This document shows positions 52,030-60,400 of a DNA stretch of 64,000 bases, piece after piece. The DNA is taken from positions 1,488,001-1,552,000 of the forward strand of contig NZ_CP011319.1 in assembly GCF_001865675.1 (NCBI RefSeq), given 5' to 3'. The notes beneath the pieces are model-generated. The model was not told the origin of the DNA. It saw only the letters and a program-made list of their open reading frames with translations, and made no database searches. Each line of letters opens with the position of its first letter. Position 1 is the first letter of the stretch. A program made the position numbers and the translations under genes. The stretch is from Janthinobacterium sp. 1_2014MBL_MicDiv. GTDB lineage: Bacteria > Pseudomonadota > Gammaproteobacteria > Burkholderiales > Burkholderiaceae_D.

Positions 52030-52740
52030 TCACATCAGCAGGGCCGCCACCAGGTCTTTCCTGTCACCGCCGGCGCTGCCGTCGAAGCGCAATGCCGCCT
52101 CCACATGCGTCAGGTGCTCCAGCATCAGGCGCGTCGCCAGGTCCGCGTCGCCGCTGCGCGCCGCCTCGAGAAAGCGGCCATGTTCGTCGCACGAGCAGGC
52201 CGCGTCGTGGCTGGACTGGTACAGCATGGTGATGAGGGAGCTGCGCCCCACCAGTTCGCGCACGATATCGCGCAGGACGGCATTGCCGGCGATGTCGGCC
52301 AGCAGCACGTGGAAGTCGCCCAGCAGTTGCGAACGCAGCGGCGTGGCCTGGGCCAGCGCCAGGCGCTCCGCCTTCAGGTGCCGCTCCAGCATCCTGTAGT
52401 CGGCAGGCTTGGCCCGCGCGACGAAGGCGCGCGCCACGCCCGCCTCGACGATGCGCCGCGCGGCGAAAATGTCGCGCGCCTCCGCCTCGCTGGGCTGGCT
52501 GACGAAGGCGCCCTTGTCGGGCACCATGCGTATCAGTTTGTCTTTCGACAGGATCAGCAGGGCGGCGCGGATCTTCGTGCGGCTGACGCCATACAGCCGG
52601 CACAGCGCCTCTTCGCGCAGCCGGGTGCCGGGCGGCAGCTGGCGCGCCACGATGGCCGCCGCGATATGCCCGGCGATCTCGGGCGAGCTGTCGCCGCTGC
52701 CGGGCTTGTCCATTGCGGGTGCGCTTGATTCGTCGGTCAT
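52030..52740 (-). CDS. GntR-family (FCD) transcriptional regulator
   Basis: A 236-residue regulator with an N-terminal GntR winged helix (GTRLREEALCRLYGVSRTKIR) and a C-terminal FCD effector domain. It converges on the purine permease, so it might regulate purine uptake, but convergent genes are weaker evidence than divergent ones. The ligand is unknown. Confidence 0.9.
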   Translation of the reverse strand: MTDESSAPAMDKPGSGDSSPEIAGHIAAAIVARQLPPGTRLREEALCRLYGVSRTKIRAALLILSKDKLIRMVPDKGAFVSQPSEAEARDIFAARRIVEAGVARAFVARAKPADYRMLERHLKAERLALAQATPLRSQLLGDFHVLLADIAGNAVLRDIVRELVGRSSLITMLYQSSHDAACSCDEHGRFLEAARSGDADLATRLMLEHLTHVEAALRFDGSAGGDRKDLVAALLM

Positions 52741-53372
52741 GTCAGGTGAGAACAGTCGGCCAGGGACAAGGATGAACCTTGCAAGCGCATGCCAGCGCGG
52801 CAGCGTGGATCAGGCCCCAGCCGCCGGCATGCCGTTCAGCGCCTTCCGTGCTGCGAAGGCCAGGCTATTCTACTATCTTGCGTCGCGGTGCGCAGACGAC
52901 CCCGGCAGTGGCCCGGCCGTGTTGCGCACGCTTGCTCCGATGCTTGCTCCGTATGGCGTAAGCGTGCCGCGCCAGCACACCGTGCAGGCGCAGCTTGAGG
53001 GCGGGTGCGGATATGCCGGCCACCGTTTTTCCGCCGTTTTTCAACTCCTTTTCGGCTGCTTTTCAGCTGTTTTCCCGCAGCTGCCTCGCCGCCGTCACTT
53101 TTCCGCAGCCCTTATCCAGCCGTTGATCCTGGCGCCCCTGACGCTTTACCTCACCGTCATTTTGCCGATCCGCCGCCTTCCAGCCGCATTCTGGCCTTTG
53201 CCCGCTGCGGGGGTATTTGCTTGCCTGGGGCTGGGTCTTCGCCGCCAGAGTCCGATGGCTGCTCGCTGCCGGACGCGCTGCCGCCATGCCCGGCGTGCGG
53301 CGGGCGTGGCGGAACCTGCCGTGCTCTGGGCGCCGCTGGCGCCATGTTTTTTGCCAGCATGCCGATTGCAAC
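52741..53372. other. gene-poor spacer before tRNA-Asn copy 4
   Basis: I see no credible gene in this stretch of about 630 bases. The reading frames that cross it have poor composition. From about 53020 the + strand is pyrimidine-rich. A 10-base direct repeat, GCTTGCTCCG, lies near 52930-52953. It ends just before the promoter of tRNA-Asn copy 4. Confidence 0.5.
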
Positions 53373-53401
53373 TAGACATGGGAAATTTTGACGTATATAA
53401 T
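53373..53401 (+). promoter_or_regulatory. promoter of tRNA-Asn copy 4
   Basis: TAGACA (53373-53378), 17-base spacer, TATAAT (53396-53401), 11 bases to the tRNA. It has the same geometry as the other three copies, 12 kb away. Confidence 0.9.
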
Positions 53402-53412
53402 TCGGCCTCCTT

Positions 53413-53488
53413 TCCCTGATAGCTCAGTTGGTAGAGCGACGGACTGTTAATCCGCAGGTCCCTGGTTCGAGTCCAGGTCGGGGAGCCA
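53413..53488 (+). tRNA. tRNA-Asn(GUU), copy 4
   Basis: Identical 76-base sequence with encoded CCA. It is separated from copy 3 by about 12 kb of accessory genes. Confidence 0.97.
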
Positions 53489-53502
53489 GAACAAGCAGTA
53501 GC

Positions 53503-53533
53503 AAAGGGCCACGTGGCAACACGTGGCCCTTTT
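53503..53533 (+). terminator. terminator of tRNA-Asn copy 4
   Basis: AAAGGGCCACGTG (53503-53515), GCAA tetraloop, CACGTGGCCCTTT (53520-53532). It is a 13-base-pair stem, unusually long and perfect. Confidence 0.93.
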
Positions 53534-53642
53534 GTCATGTGCGCACGGTTTCCCGTTCACGCAGTCCATCCCTTCAATGCATGACGACTACGCGATGCCT
53601 GTCTGCCTGCCGGCGGCCGGGACTCGCTGCATGCTTCCCGGA

Positions 53643-54026
53643 TCAGGGATCGACAAACACGTCGAAACGGATCTTGAGCGGGCTGCCCCACGAGATATCC
53701 ACCCAGGCACGGAAGCCGCCGTTATACGGGGCGATGTTGTACACGGCCATGCGGGCTGCACCGATAAAACGGTCTTGCGCATTCGCTGCATACTCGCTGA
53801 TATTGAGGAAGACGCGCGAATTGGCCTTCACGTTGGCATTGGCGAAGTTGACCGAAGGATGCACGCCATTGGCGGTCCACGTGTAGTAGGTGGTGAAGGC
53901 GGCGGGGCTCAGGTTGAGATCCTGTGCTGCCGCGCCTTTTGCACTCTTGCCTTCCTGCTCCGTCGGCGCATCGGTTTCTTCCAGTGCCAGGTTGCTGCCG
54001 GTGCGGTGTTCTACTTTCATTTCCAT
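53643..54026 (-). CDS. unrecognised 127-residue protein
   Basis: I do not recognise this protein. It has a charged, low-complexity N-terminus (about residues 1-40, rich in Glu, Lys, Ala and Thr, probably disordered) followed by a compact domain rich in aromatic and beta-strand residues (FTTYYTWTANGVHPS, AVYNIAPYNGGFRAWVDI, ending RFDVFVDP). No signal peptide is seen. The frame is well formed and has a plausible start (MEMKVEHRTG). It stands alone between tRNA-Asn copy 4 and a hydrolase gene. Confidence 0.65.
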   Translation of the reverse strand: MEMKVEHRTGSNLALEETDAPTEQEGKSAKGAAAQDLNLSPAAFTTYYTWTANGVHPSVNFANANVKANSRVFLNISEYAANAQDRFIGAARMAVYNIAPYNGGFRAWVDISWGSPLKIRFDVFVDP

Positions 54027-54363
54027 GATGTACTCCTGATCGATAGTTTGGACGCCGCGCCTGTCGTTGCGCGGCCGGACGCCGTATCTGCTGCCGTGAC
54101 GGCCAGTGTCACGTCCTGGCTGATAAGGTAGCCGCCTGCTCCATGCTGTTGGAGTTATCCATTTTAGGCGTGCGCACAGAGACTAAGGGCTGCTGGCGAC
54201 GAGAAAAACAGCGTGAACTTGTGCTGGCGCAAAGACCTTGCAGGCAGTTCCCGATGTCTTTTCTTGCAGGCTATTTTTATGCGGGCCGCAGGCGTGCCGG
54301 ACAGGACGATGGCACAATAGTCCAGCTTGTCCTGTCATGCGTAAACCGTTGCGAGCCTAGCCT
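54027..54363. other. divergent spacer without a recognised gene
   Basis: This 337-base spacer separates the orphan protein (minus strand) from the hydrolase (plus strand). Short frames inside do not look coding. It presumably carries promoters for both genes; I could not assign a clear -35/-10 pair. Confidence 0.5.
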
Positions 54364-55152
54364 ATGCCGATACTGAACCTGAACACCGAAGACGATGTCT
54401 ACTATGAGCTGATCGATGGCGACCCTGCCAAGCCCTGCCTGGTCTTCCTGCACGAGGGACTCGGTTGCTGCGCGATGTGGAAGGATTTTCCGGCGCAGCT
54501 GTGCCAGGCCACGGGCTGCCGCGGCTTGCTGTATGACCGCCTCGGCTACGGACAGTCGTCGCCGCTGACCTTGCGCCGCCAGATCCATTATTTGCACGAC
54601 TATGCGCTGCGCGAGTTGCCGCAGGTGCTGGCCGCCCTGATTCCGGGACAGGATCATTTCCTCATCGGCCACTCCGATGGCGGCAGCATCGCCCTGATCT
54701 ATGCGGCGCAGCAGCCGCCACGCTTGCGCGGCATCATCACCGAGGCGGCGCACGTGTTCGTCGAAGGCATGACGCTCGACGGTATCCGCACGGCCGACGC
54801 GGCGTTCGGCGCCGGCAAGCTGCGCGCGCTGGCGAAATACCACGGGGACAAGACGGAGACCATCTTCAAGGCCTGGTCCGAGACTTGGCTCAGCTATGGT
54901 TTCCAGTTCTGGAACATCGAATACCTGCTGCCGTCCGTCGAGTGCCCGGCGCTGGTGGTACAGGGCAGTGAAGACCAGTATGGCAGCGCGGCCCAGGTCG
55001 ACGCCATCGTGGCGCAGGCGCTGAACGCCATGCCGGCCATGGTCGAGCAGTGCGGCCACACGCCGCACCAGGAGCAGCCGCAAGCGCTGCTGGCGCTGAT
55101 GGAAGGCTTTTTGCGTGGCCGCCTGGAGGCGTCCCATCACCCGAGGACATGA
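54364..55152 (+). CDS. alpha/beta hydrolase
   Basis: A 262-residue cytoplasmic hydrolase with oxyanion region LHEGLGCCAMW, nucleophile elbow GHSDGGSIALIYA and a late histidine in QCGHTPHQE. It overlaps the next gene by four bases (ATGA). The substrate is unknown; the following VOC-domain gene suggests a joint metabolic or detoxification role. Confidence 0.88.
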   Translation: MPILNLNTEDDVYYELIDGDPAKPCLVFLHEGLGCCAMWKDFPAQLCQATGCRGLLYDRLGYGQSSPLTLRRQIHYLHDYALRELPQVLAALIPGQDHFLIGHSDGGSIALIYAAQQPPRLRGIITEAAHVFVEGMTLDGIRTADAAFGAGKLRALAKYHGDKTETIFKAWSETWLSYGFQFWNIEYLLPSVECPALVVQGSEDQYGSAAQVDAIVAQALNAMPAMVEQCGHTPHQEQPQALLALMEGFLRGRLEASHHPRT

Positions 55153-55529
55153 TGATTTCCCACCTGGACCACCTGGTACTGACGACCCGCGACAAGGCGG
55201 CGTGCATCGATTTCTATACGCGCGTGCTGGGCATGCGGCTGGAAACCTTTGGCGCCGGGCGCCACGCGTTCAAGTTCGGCGCGCAGAAAATCAACCTGCA
55301 CGAAGCGGGCAGGGAATTCCTGCCCAAGGCGGAACTGCCGACGCCCGGCGCGCTGGACCTGTGCTTCATCGCCGCCGTGCCGCTCGATGCCTTCATCGCC
55401 CACCTGGCCAGCCTGGGCGTGGCCATCGAGGAGGGCCCGGTGGCCCGCACGGGCGCCAACTGGCCCATCCGTTCCGTCTACCTGCGCGACCCCGACGGCA
55501 ACCTGATCGAAGTGTCCGAACGCGCCTGA
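55149..55529 (+). CDS. VOC-family (glyoxalase-like) protein
   Basis: A 126-residue protein with the beta-alpha-beta-beta-beta pattern of vicinal oxygen chelate proteins (HLDHLVLTTRDKAACIDFY and RDPDGNLIEVSE). The conserved His and Glu at these ends are typical metal ligands. Starts at 55149 or 55152 overlap the hydrolase stop. Confidence 0.88.
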   Translation: MMISHLDHLVLTTRDKAACIDFYTRVLGMRLETFGAGRHAFKFGAQKINLHEAGREFLPKAELPTPGALDLCFIAAVPLDAFIAHLASLGVAIEEGPVARTGANWPIRSVYLRDPDGNLIEVSERA

Positions 55530-55572
55530 GAGCGCCTGTGCGACGGCTGGCGCGGCGACAGCGCCATCGCCG

Positions 55573-56265
55573 TCAATGGCAGGCGGGATCGCTGTCCCAG
55601 CGCCCCGAGCAGATGCGCGAGCGGCACAGCATGCCCTCGATCATGCCCAGCTGCTTGCAGCGCTGCAGCAAGCCTGCCGTTCCCCCGTCCTCGCCACGCA
55701 GCACCACGTCGCGCGCCGCCGTTGGCGTGCCTGCCTGCCGGTGCGCATGGGCCACCATGGCCGTCAGCAAGGCGACATCGCTGTCGCCCGGTGCGGTTGC
55801 CGCAGGCCGGGACGCTGGCTGGCGCGTGGCGGCCGGCGCCTTGCGCGGCGCGCTCGCGGCAGGGGACGCCGCCACGGCCAGCGGCGGTATCGTCGGCAGC
55901 GTCAGCATCGCTTCATTGACGATGGTGGCGGCCTGCGGCGCGGCCGCTTGCTGCACCGCAGGCGGGGGCAGGGAAGGCGCGCCGGCGACCGCCGTCGCCA
56001 CGGCCGGCGCGGACACCGGGCGTACGGGCGGACTGACGGGCTCATGCGCGAGCGCGGCCAGGAGGAGGAGCGTCGCGCCGGCGCCGGCACCGGCCCAGTA
56101 GCGCCAGCCGGGATGCCAGCGCGCAGCGGGCACGGTCGTGGCGGCACCCCCATGTTCGAGCCGGGACAGGATGCGGTTGTCTCCGGCTTGCGTGGCGGGC
56201 GTACCGCCCTCGGCCAGCAGCCTGGGTCCGCGCGCCGTGCCGTCCCCGGTTTTCAGTAAAGACAA
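55573..56265 (-). CDS. hypothetical single-pass membrane protein with a Cys-rich C-terminus
   Basis: I do not recognise this 230-residue protein. One membrane helix lies near residues 55-75 (GAGAGATLLLLAALA), followed by a long Ala/Pro-rich presumably periplasmic linker and a C-terminal segment of about 30 residues with four cysteines (LQRCKQLGM, GMLCRSRICSGRW, ACH). The cysteines may form disulfides or bind metal. It is divergent from the M15 peptidase next to T6SS genes, which hints at an envelope role. Confidence 0.6.
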   Translation of the reverse strand: MSLLKTGDGTARGPRLLAEGGTPATQAGDNRILSRLEHGGAATTVPAARWHPGWRYWAGAGAGATLLLLAALAHEPVSPPVRPVSAPAVATAVAGAPSLPPPAVQQAAAPQAATIVNEAMLTLPTIPPLAVAASPAASAPRKAPAATRQPASRPAATAPGDSDVALLTAMVAHAHRQAGTPTAARDVVLRGEDGGTAGLLQRCKQLGMIEGMLCRSRICSGRWDSDPACH

Positions 56266-56394
56266 AATATCACCTCCGAATTGGATCGAACTTGATGTAA
56301 ACCGCGCTCATGCGGGCCGCGGGCGCATACGATCTAGCGATACCGCCGGGCAATGCTGTCCGGTCCCTCGCCGATGCCTGTCACGGAGCGCCCC

Positions 56395-57234
56395 ATGTTC
56401 GTCGCCCTGGTCCTGATGTATTTCCTGCTGGCTTGCTTCGCCTGCTGGCTGCTGCTGTTTCCCGGCGGCCGCGCTATCGTGCTGCACGCCGTGGTCAACC
56501 TGGGCTGGCGCGTGCAGCGACGCGCGCAACGCCTGAACCGTGGTGGCGGGGCGCAATGGCAGCGCCTGCAGCGGCACACGGGGTCCGGGCTGGCCGGTGG
56601 CTGGCAGCTGCTGTCGCGCCACCGCTGGCTGTCGCTGGCGGGCGGCCTGCTGATCGTCGCGCCGCCGCTGCTGGCCTGGCTGTCCAGCGAGCGCATCGTC
56701 CTGCGCGGCTATGCGGACAGGCAACACGCCATCAACGACCAGGTCAGCGACTTGCTCAGGGGCGAGCAGCTGGTGCCGCCGCCCACCTTGCCGCCGCTGC
56801 TGTTTTCCACGGCGGAGGTGACGCAGCTGCGTCCGCTGCTCGGCGGCGCCAGCCGCAACTGGCAGCTGCTCGACCACGACTATGCGCAGCGCCTGCTGCT
56901 GGTCTTCAAGATCATGAAGGACGTGCATGGCTACGATATGGTCTTGCTGGAAGGCTACCGCAGCCCGGCGCGCCAGGACCAGCTGGCGGCGGCCGGCCCG
57001 CACGTGACGAATGCCCGTGCGTTTCAAAGCTATCACCAGTACGGCCTGGCTGCCGATTGCGCGTTCATGCATGAAGGAAAGCTCATCATTTCTGAAAAAA
57101 ATGCCTGGGCCATGCGCGGCTATCGCCTGTATGGCGTGACGGCCGAATCGGTGGGCCTGCGCTGGGGCGGGCGCTGGACCATGATGGATTTCGGTCATAC
57201 GGAATTACCGCAGCCCCGCGTGCTGGGCAAGTAG
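56395..57234 (+). CDS. M15-family peptidoglycan peptidase, membrane-anchored, T6SS-linked
   Basis: A 279-residue protein with two hydrophobic segments in the first 110 residues and a C-terminal D,D-/L,D-peptidase domain of the VanY/CwlK type. Zinc ligands lie in SYHQYGLAAD and in DFGHTELP. A similar M15 enzyme, TagX, is needed for T6SS assembly in Acinetobacter, and this gene precedes tssM here, so a role in opening the wall for the T6SS is likely. I choose ATG 56395 because CGGAG is well placed; ATG 56353 and 56374 are alternatives. Confidence 0.78.
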   Translation: MFVALVLMYFLLACFACWLLLFPGGRAIVLHAVVNLGWRVQRRAQRLNRGGGAQWQRLQRHTGSGLAGGWQLLSRHRWLSLAGGLLIVAPPLLAWLSSERIVLRGYADRQHAINDQVSDLLRGEQLVPPPTLPPLLFSTAEVTQLRPLLGGASRNWQLLDHDYAQRLLLVFKIMKDVHGYDMVLLEGYRSPARQDQLAAAGPHVTNARAFQSYHQYGLAADCAFMHEGKLIISEKNAWAMRGYRLYGVTAESVGLRWGGRWTMMDFGHTELPQPRVLGK

Positions 57235-57279
57235 GCGGCGCAGCCATTCTAGCGCCGCGCGCAGGCCGAGATTTCACAG

Positions 57280-57297
57280 GCGTAAGCATGCTTGCGC
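57280..57297. other. near-perfect palindrome upstream of tssM
   Basis: GCGTAAGCATGCTTGCGC reads almost the same on both strands, with one T-G exception. It lies in the 216-base spacer between the M15 gene and the tssM start. It may be an operator or part of a terminator for the M15 gene; no T-tract follows. Confidence 0.4.
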
Positions 57298-57450
57298 AGC
57301 ATCAAGGGCGCCGCGCCATGCACCGCTGGCGGCCTGCCGATACTTGTCCTTTATCAACAAAGTCCGGCACCATTGCTGTCAGCATGGTTCGGGTCCGCCT
57401 GGTTTCGCGGCGGCGCCATTTCCGCTGTGCGACCTCACCCTGGGCTCACC

Positions 57451-60400
57451 ATGCCGCGACGCATCTGGTATTTCCTCACCGACAGCCGCAATCTGACCAT
57501 CCTCGGTTTCGTGGCGCTGGCCGCCTTCCTGTACCTGGGCGCCGAGGTACTGGAAGTGGCGCTGGTCTGGGCCCTGGCCTTGCTGTTGCTGACGGCGCTG
57601 GCCTGGCTGGGCGCCTGGCTGTGGCGCCGCCGGCGCGCGCGGCGCGATGCGCAGGCGCTGGGCCAGGCCATCCTCAACCAGGCCGAGATCGCCGCCGCCG
57701 AGGCTGCTACGGCGACCAGTCCGCAAAATGGCGAACTCGACGCCGTGCGCACGGGCATGCTGGCCGCCATCGACACCATCAAGAGTTCCAGGCTGGGGCT
57801 CAAGTCGGGCGCCGCCGCCCTGTATGAATTGCCGTGGTACATGATCATCGGCAATCCGGCCGCCGGCAAGAGCAGCGCCATCCTGCATTCGGGCCTGCAA
57901 TTTCCTTTCGCCGACGGCAAGATCGTGCAAGGCGTGGGCGGCACCCGCAACTGCGACTGGTTTTTCACCACCGATGGCATCGTGCTCGACACGGCCGGCC
58001 GCTACTCTGTCGTCGACGAGCACCGCGGCGAGTGGTTCGGCTTTCTCGACCTGCTGAAAAAATACCGGCGCAAGGCGCCCGTCAACGGCATCCTCATCGC
58101 CGTCAGCATCGCCGAGCTGGGCGGCGATCCCGATGTCGGCATGCAGCTGGCGCGCAGCCTGCGCAAGCGCGTGCAGGACGTCATCGAGCGCCTGGAAGTA
58201 TTCGCGCCCCTGTACATCGTGTTTACCAAGGCGGACCTGATCGCCGGCTTCGGCGAATTTTTCGCCGAAGCCGAACGCAGCGAGCGCGAGCGCGTCTGGG
58301 GCGCCACCATGCCCTACCGGCGCAAGTTGCCGACCTCGGAATTGCTGAGCTTTTTCGACCAGAGTTTCGATGAATTGCACGATGGCTTGACGGAACTGAG
58401 CCTGGCCAACATGGCGCACCGGCAGCGCAAGGCGATGGCGCCCGGGGTGTTTACTTTTCCGCTCGAGTTCGCCGCCATCAAGCCGGCCTTGCGCGCCTTC
58501 ATCGCCACCCTGTTCGAGGAAAATCCCTTCCAGTTCCAGCCCGTGTTCCGCGGCTTTTATTTGACCAGCGCGCTGCAGGAGGGCGAACCCGTCAGCGCCT
58601 CGCGGCAGCGGGTGGCGCGCCGCTTCGACCTGGCCTTCACGCCGGCCCCGGCCGCGGCGCCATCGGGCGCGCGCCAGCATGGCTATTTCCTGCTCGACCT
58701 GTTCCGCAAGGTGATCTTTGCCGACAAGCACCTGGTGGCCAACTATGCGAGCCGCGCCAGGCTGCGTTTCAAGTATGCCGTGTTCTTCACGGCCACCGTC
58801 ACCCTGGGTGCCTGCCTGGGGGGCTGGAGCTGGTCTTACCTGGGCAACCGGCAACTGGTGGTCAATGTCGAGGCCGATTTAAACAAAGTGCTGAAGCTGC
58901 AGGAGCAGCGGCTGGACCTGCAATCGCGCCTCGAGGCGCTCGACATCTTGCAGGACCGCATCGAGCAGCTGGAAGCATACCGCACGCAGCGGCCGTGGTC
59001 CCTGCGCATGGGCCTGTACCAGGGCGAGCTGCTCGAGCGCAAGCTGCGCGAAGAGTATTTCGCCGGCGCGCGCCACGTCATGCTGGCGCCGGTGACGGCC
59101 GGCCTGGAAGCCTTGCTGGCGGAGATGAACGCCAGCGCCGACCAGCTGCAGCCGGCCGCGCGCACGCCGCAAACGCCGGCCGCCATGCCGCCGGCCGCAA
59201 CGGCTGCCGCGCCGCGCGGCGTCCAGTACCAGGCGGCCAGCGCGACGAACGTGGAAGACGCCTATAACGCGCTGAAAACCTATCTGATGCTGGCCGATAA
59301 GACGCATGCGGAAAGCAGTCACCTGAACGACCAGATGACGCGCTTCTGGCGCGGCTGGCTGGAAGGCAACCGGGGCGCCATGCCGCGCGAGCAGATGATA
59401 CGCAGCGCCGAGCGGCTGCTGACGTTTTACCTGGCGCAGATCGGCGACCCGTCGTGGCCGCGCATCGAGCAAAAGCTGGCGCTGGTTGACCAGGCGCGCG
59501 AGAACCTGCGCCGCGTCGTGCGCGGCATGCCGGCGCGCGAGCGCGTGTATGCCGACATTCGCGCACGCGCCGCGACGCGCTTTCCCGGCATGACGGTGGC
59601 GCGCATCGTCGGCGAGCAGGACCAGGCGCTGCTGGCTGGCAGCCATGCGGTGTCGGGCGCCTACACGCGCCAGGCGTGGGAAAAGTTCGTCGAGGGCGCG
59701 TTCCGCGACGCCGCCAACCGTGAGCTGCAAAGCGCGGACTGGGTGCTGAAGAGCGCCTCCACCGACGACCTGACGCTGGAAGGCAGTCCGGAACAGATCG
59801 AGAAAAACCTCGTGGCGCTGTACAAGGCCGACTACGCGCGCGAGTGGCAAAAGTTCGTGCAGGGCGTGGCCGTCGCCGACCTGAAAGGCTTCGATGGCGC
59901 CGTGCAGGCCATGAACCGCCTGGGCGACCCGCAGGCGTCGCCGATCGCCAGGCTGCTGACGACCATTTACGATGAAACCTCGTGGGACAATCCGACCCTG
60001 CAGAATGCGCAGCTGCGCACGGCCGAGCGGGGCATCATCGCCTGGTTCAAGGAGACCGTGCTGCGCCGCGCGCCATCGCAGCTGACGTCGAACCCTGGCC
60101 TGAACGCGCAGGCTGACCCGGCCCGCCTGGACAAGCCGATGGGGCCCGTGGGGCGCGAATTTGCCGGCGTCGCCAAGCTTGTGGCGGCCAGGGACAGCAA
60201 TGCCTCGCTGATGCGCGCCTACCTGGAGGCGCTGTCGAAACTGCGCAGCCGCTTGAACCTGCTGAAGAACCAGGGCGACGCCGGGCCGGGCGCGCGCCAG
60301 TTCATGCAGCAGACGCTCGAGGGCGGCGGCTCCGAGCTGGCCGACGCGCTGAAACTGGTCGACGAGCAGATGCTCACGGGGATGAGCGATGCGCAAAAGC

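Noticed and set aside
52409..53419. Long frame crossing the spacer before tRNA-Asn copy 4
   Set aside because: It starts antisense to the GntR gene, has no recognisable domain and ends in the tRNA promoter region; composition is not protein-like.
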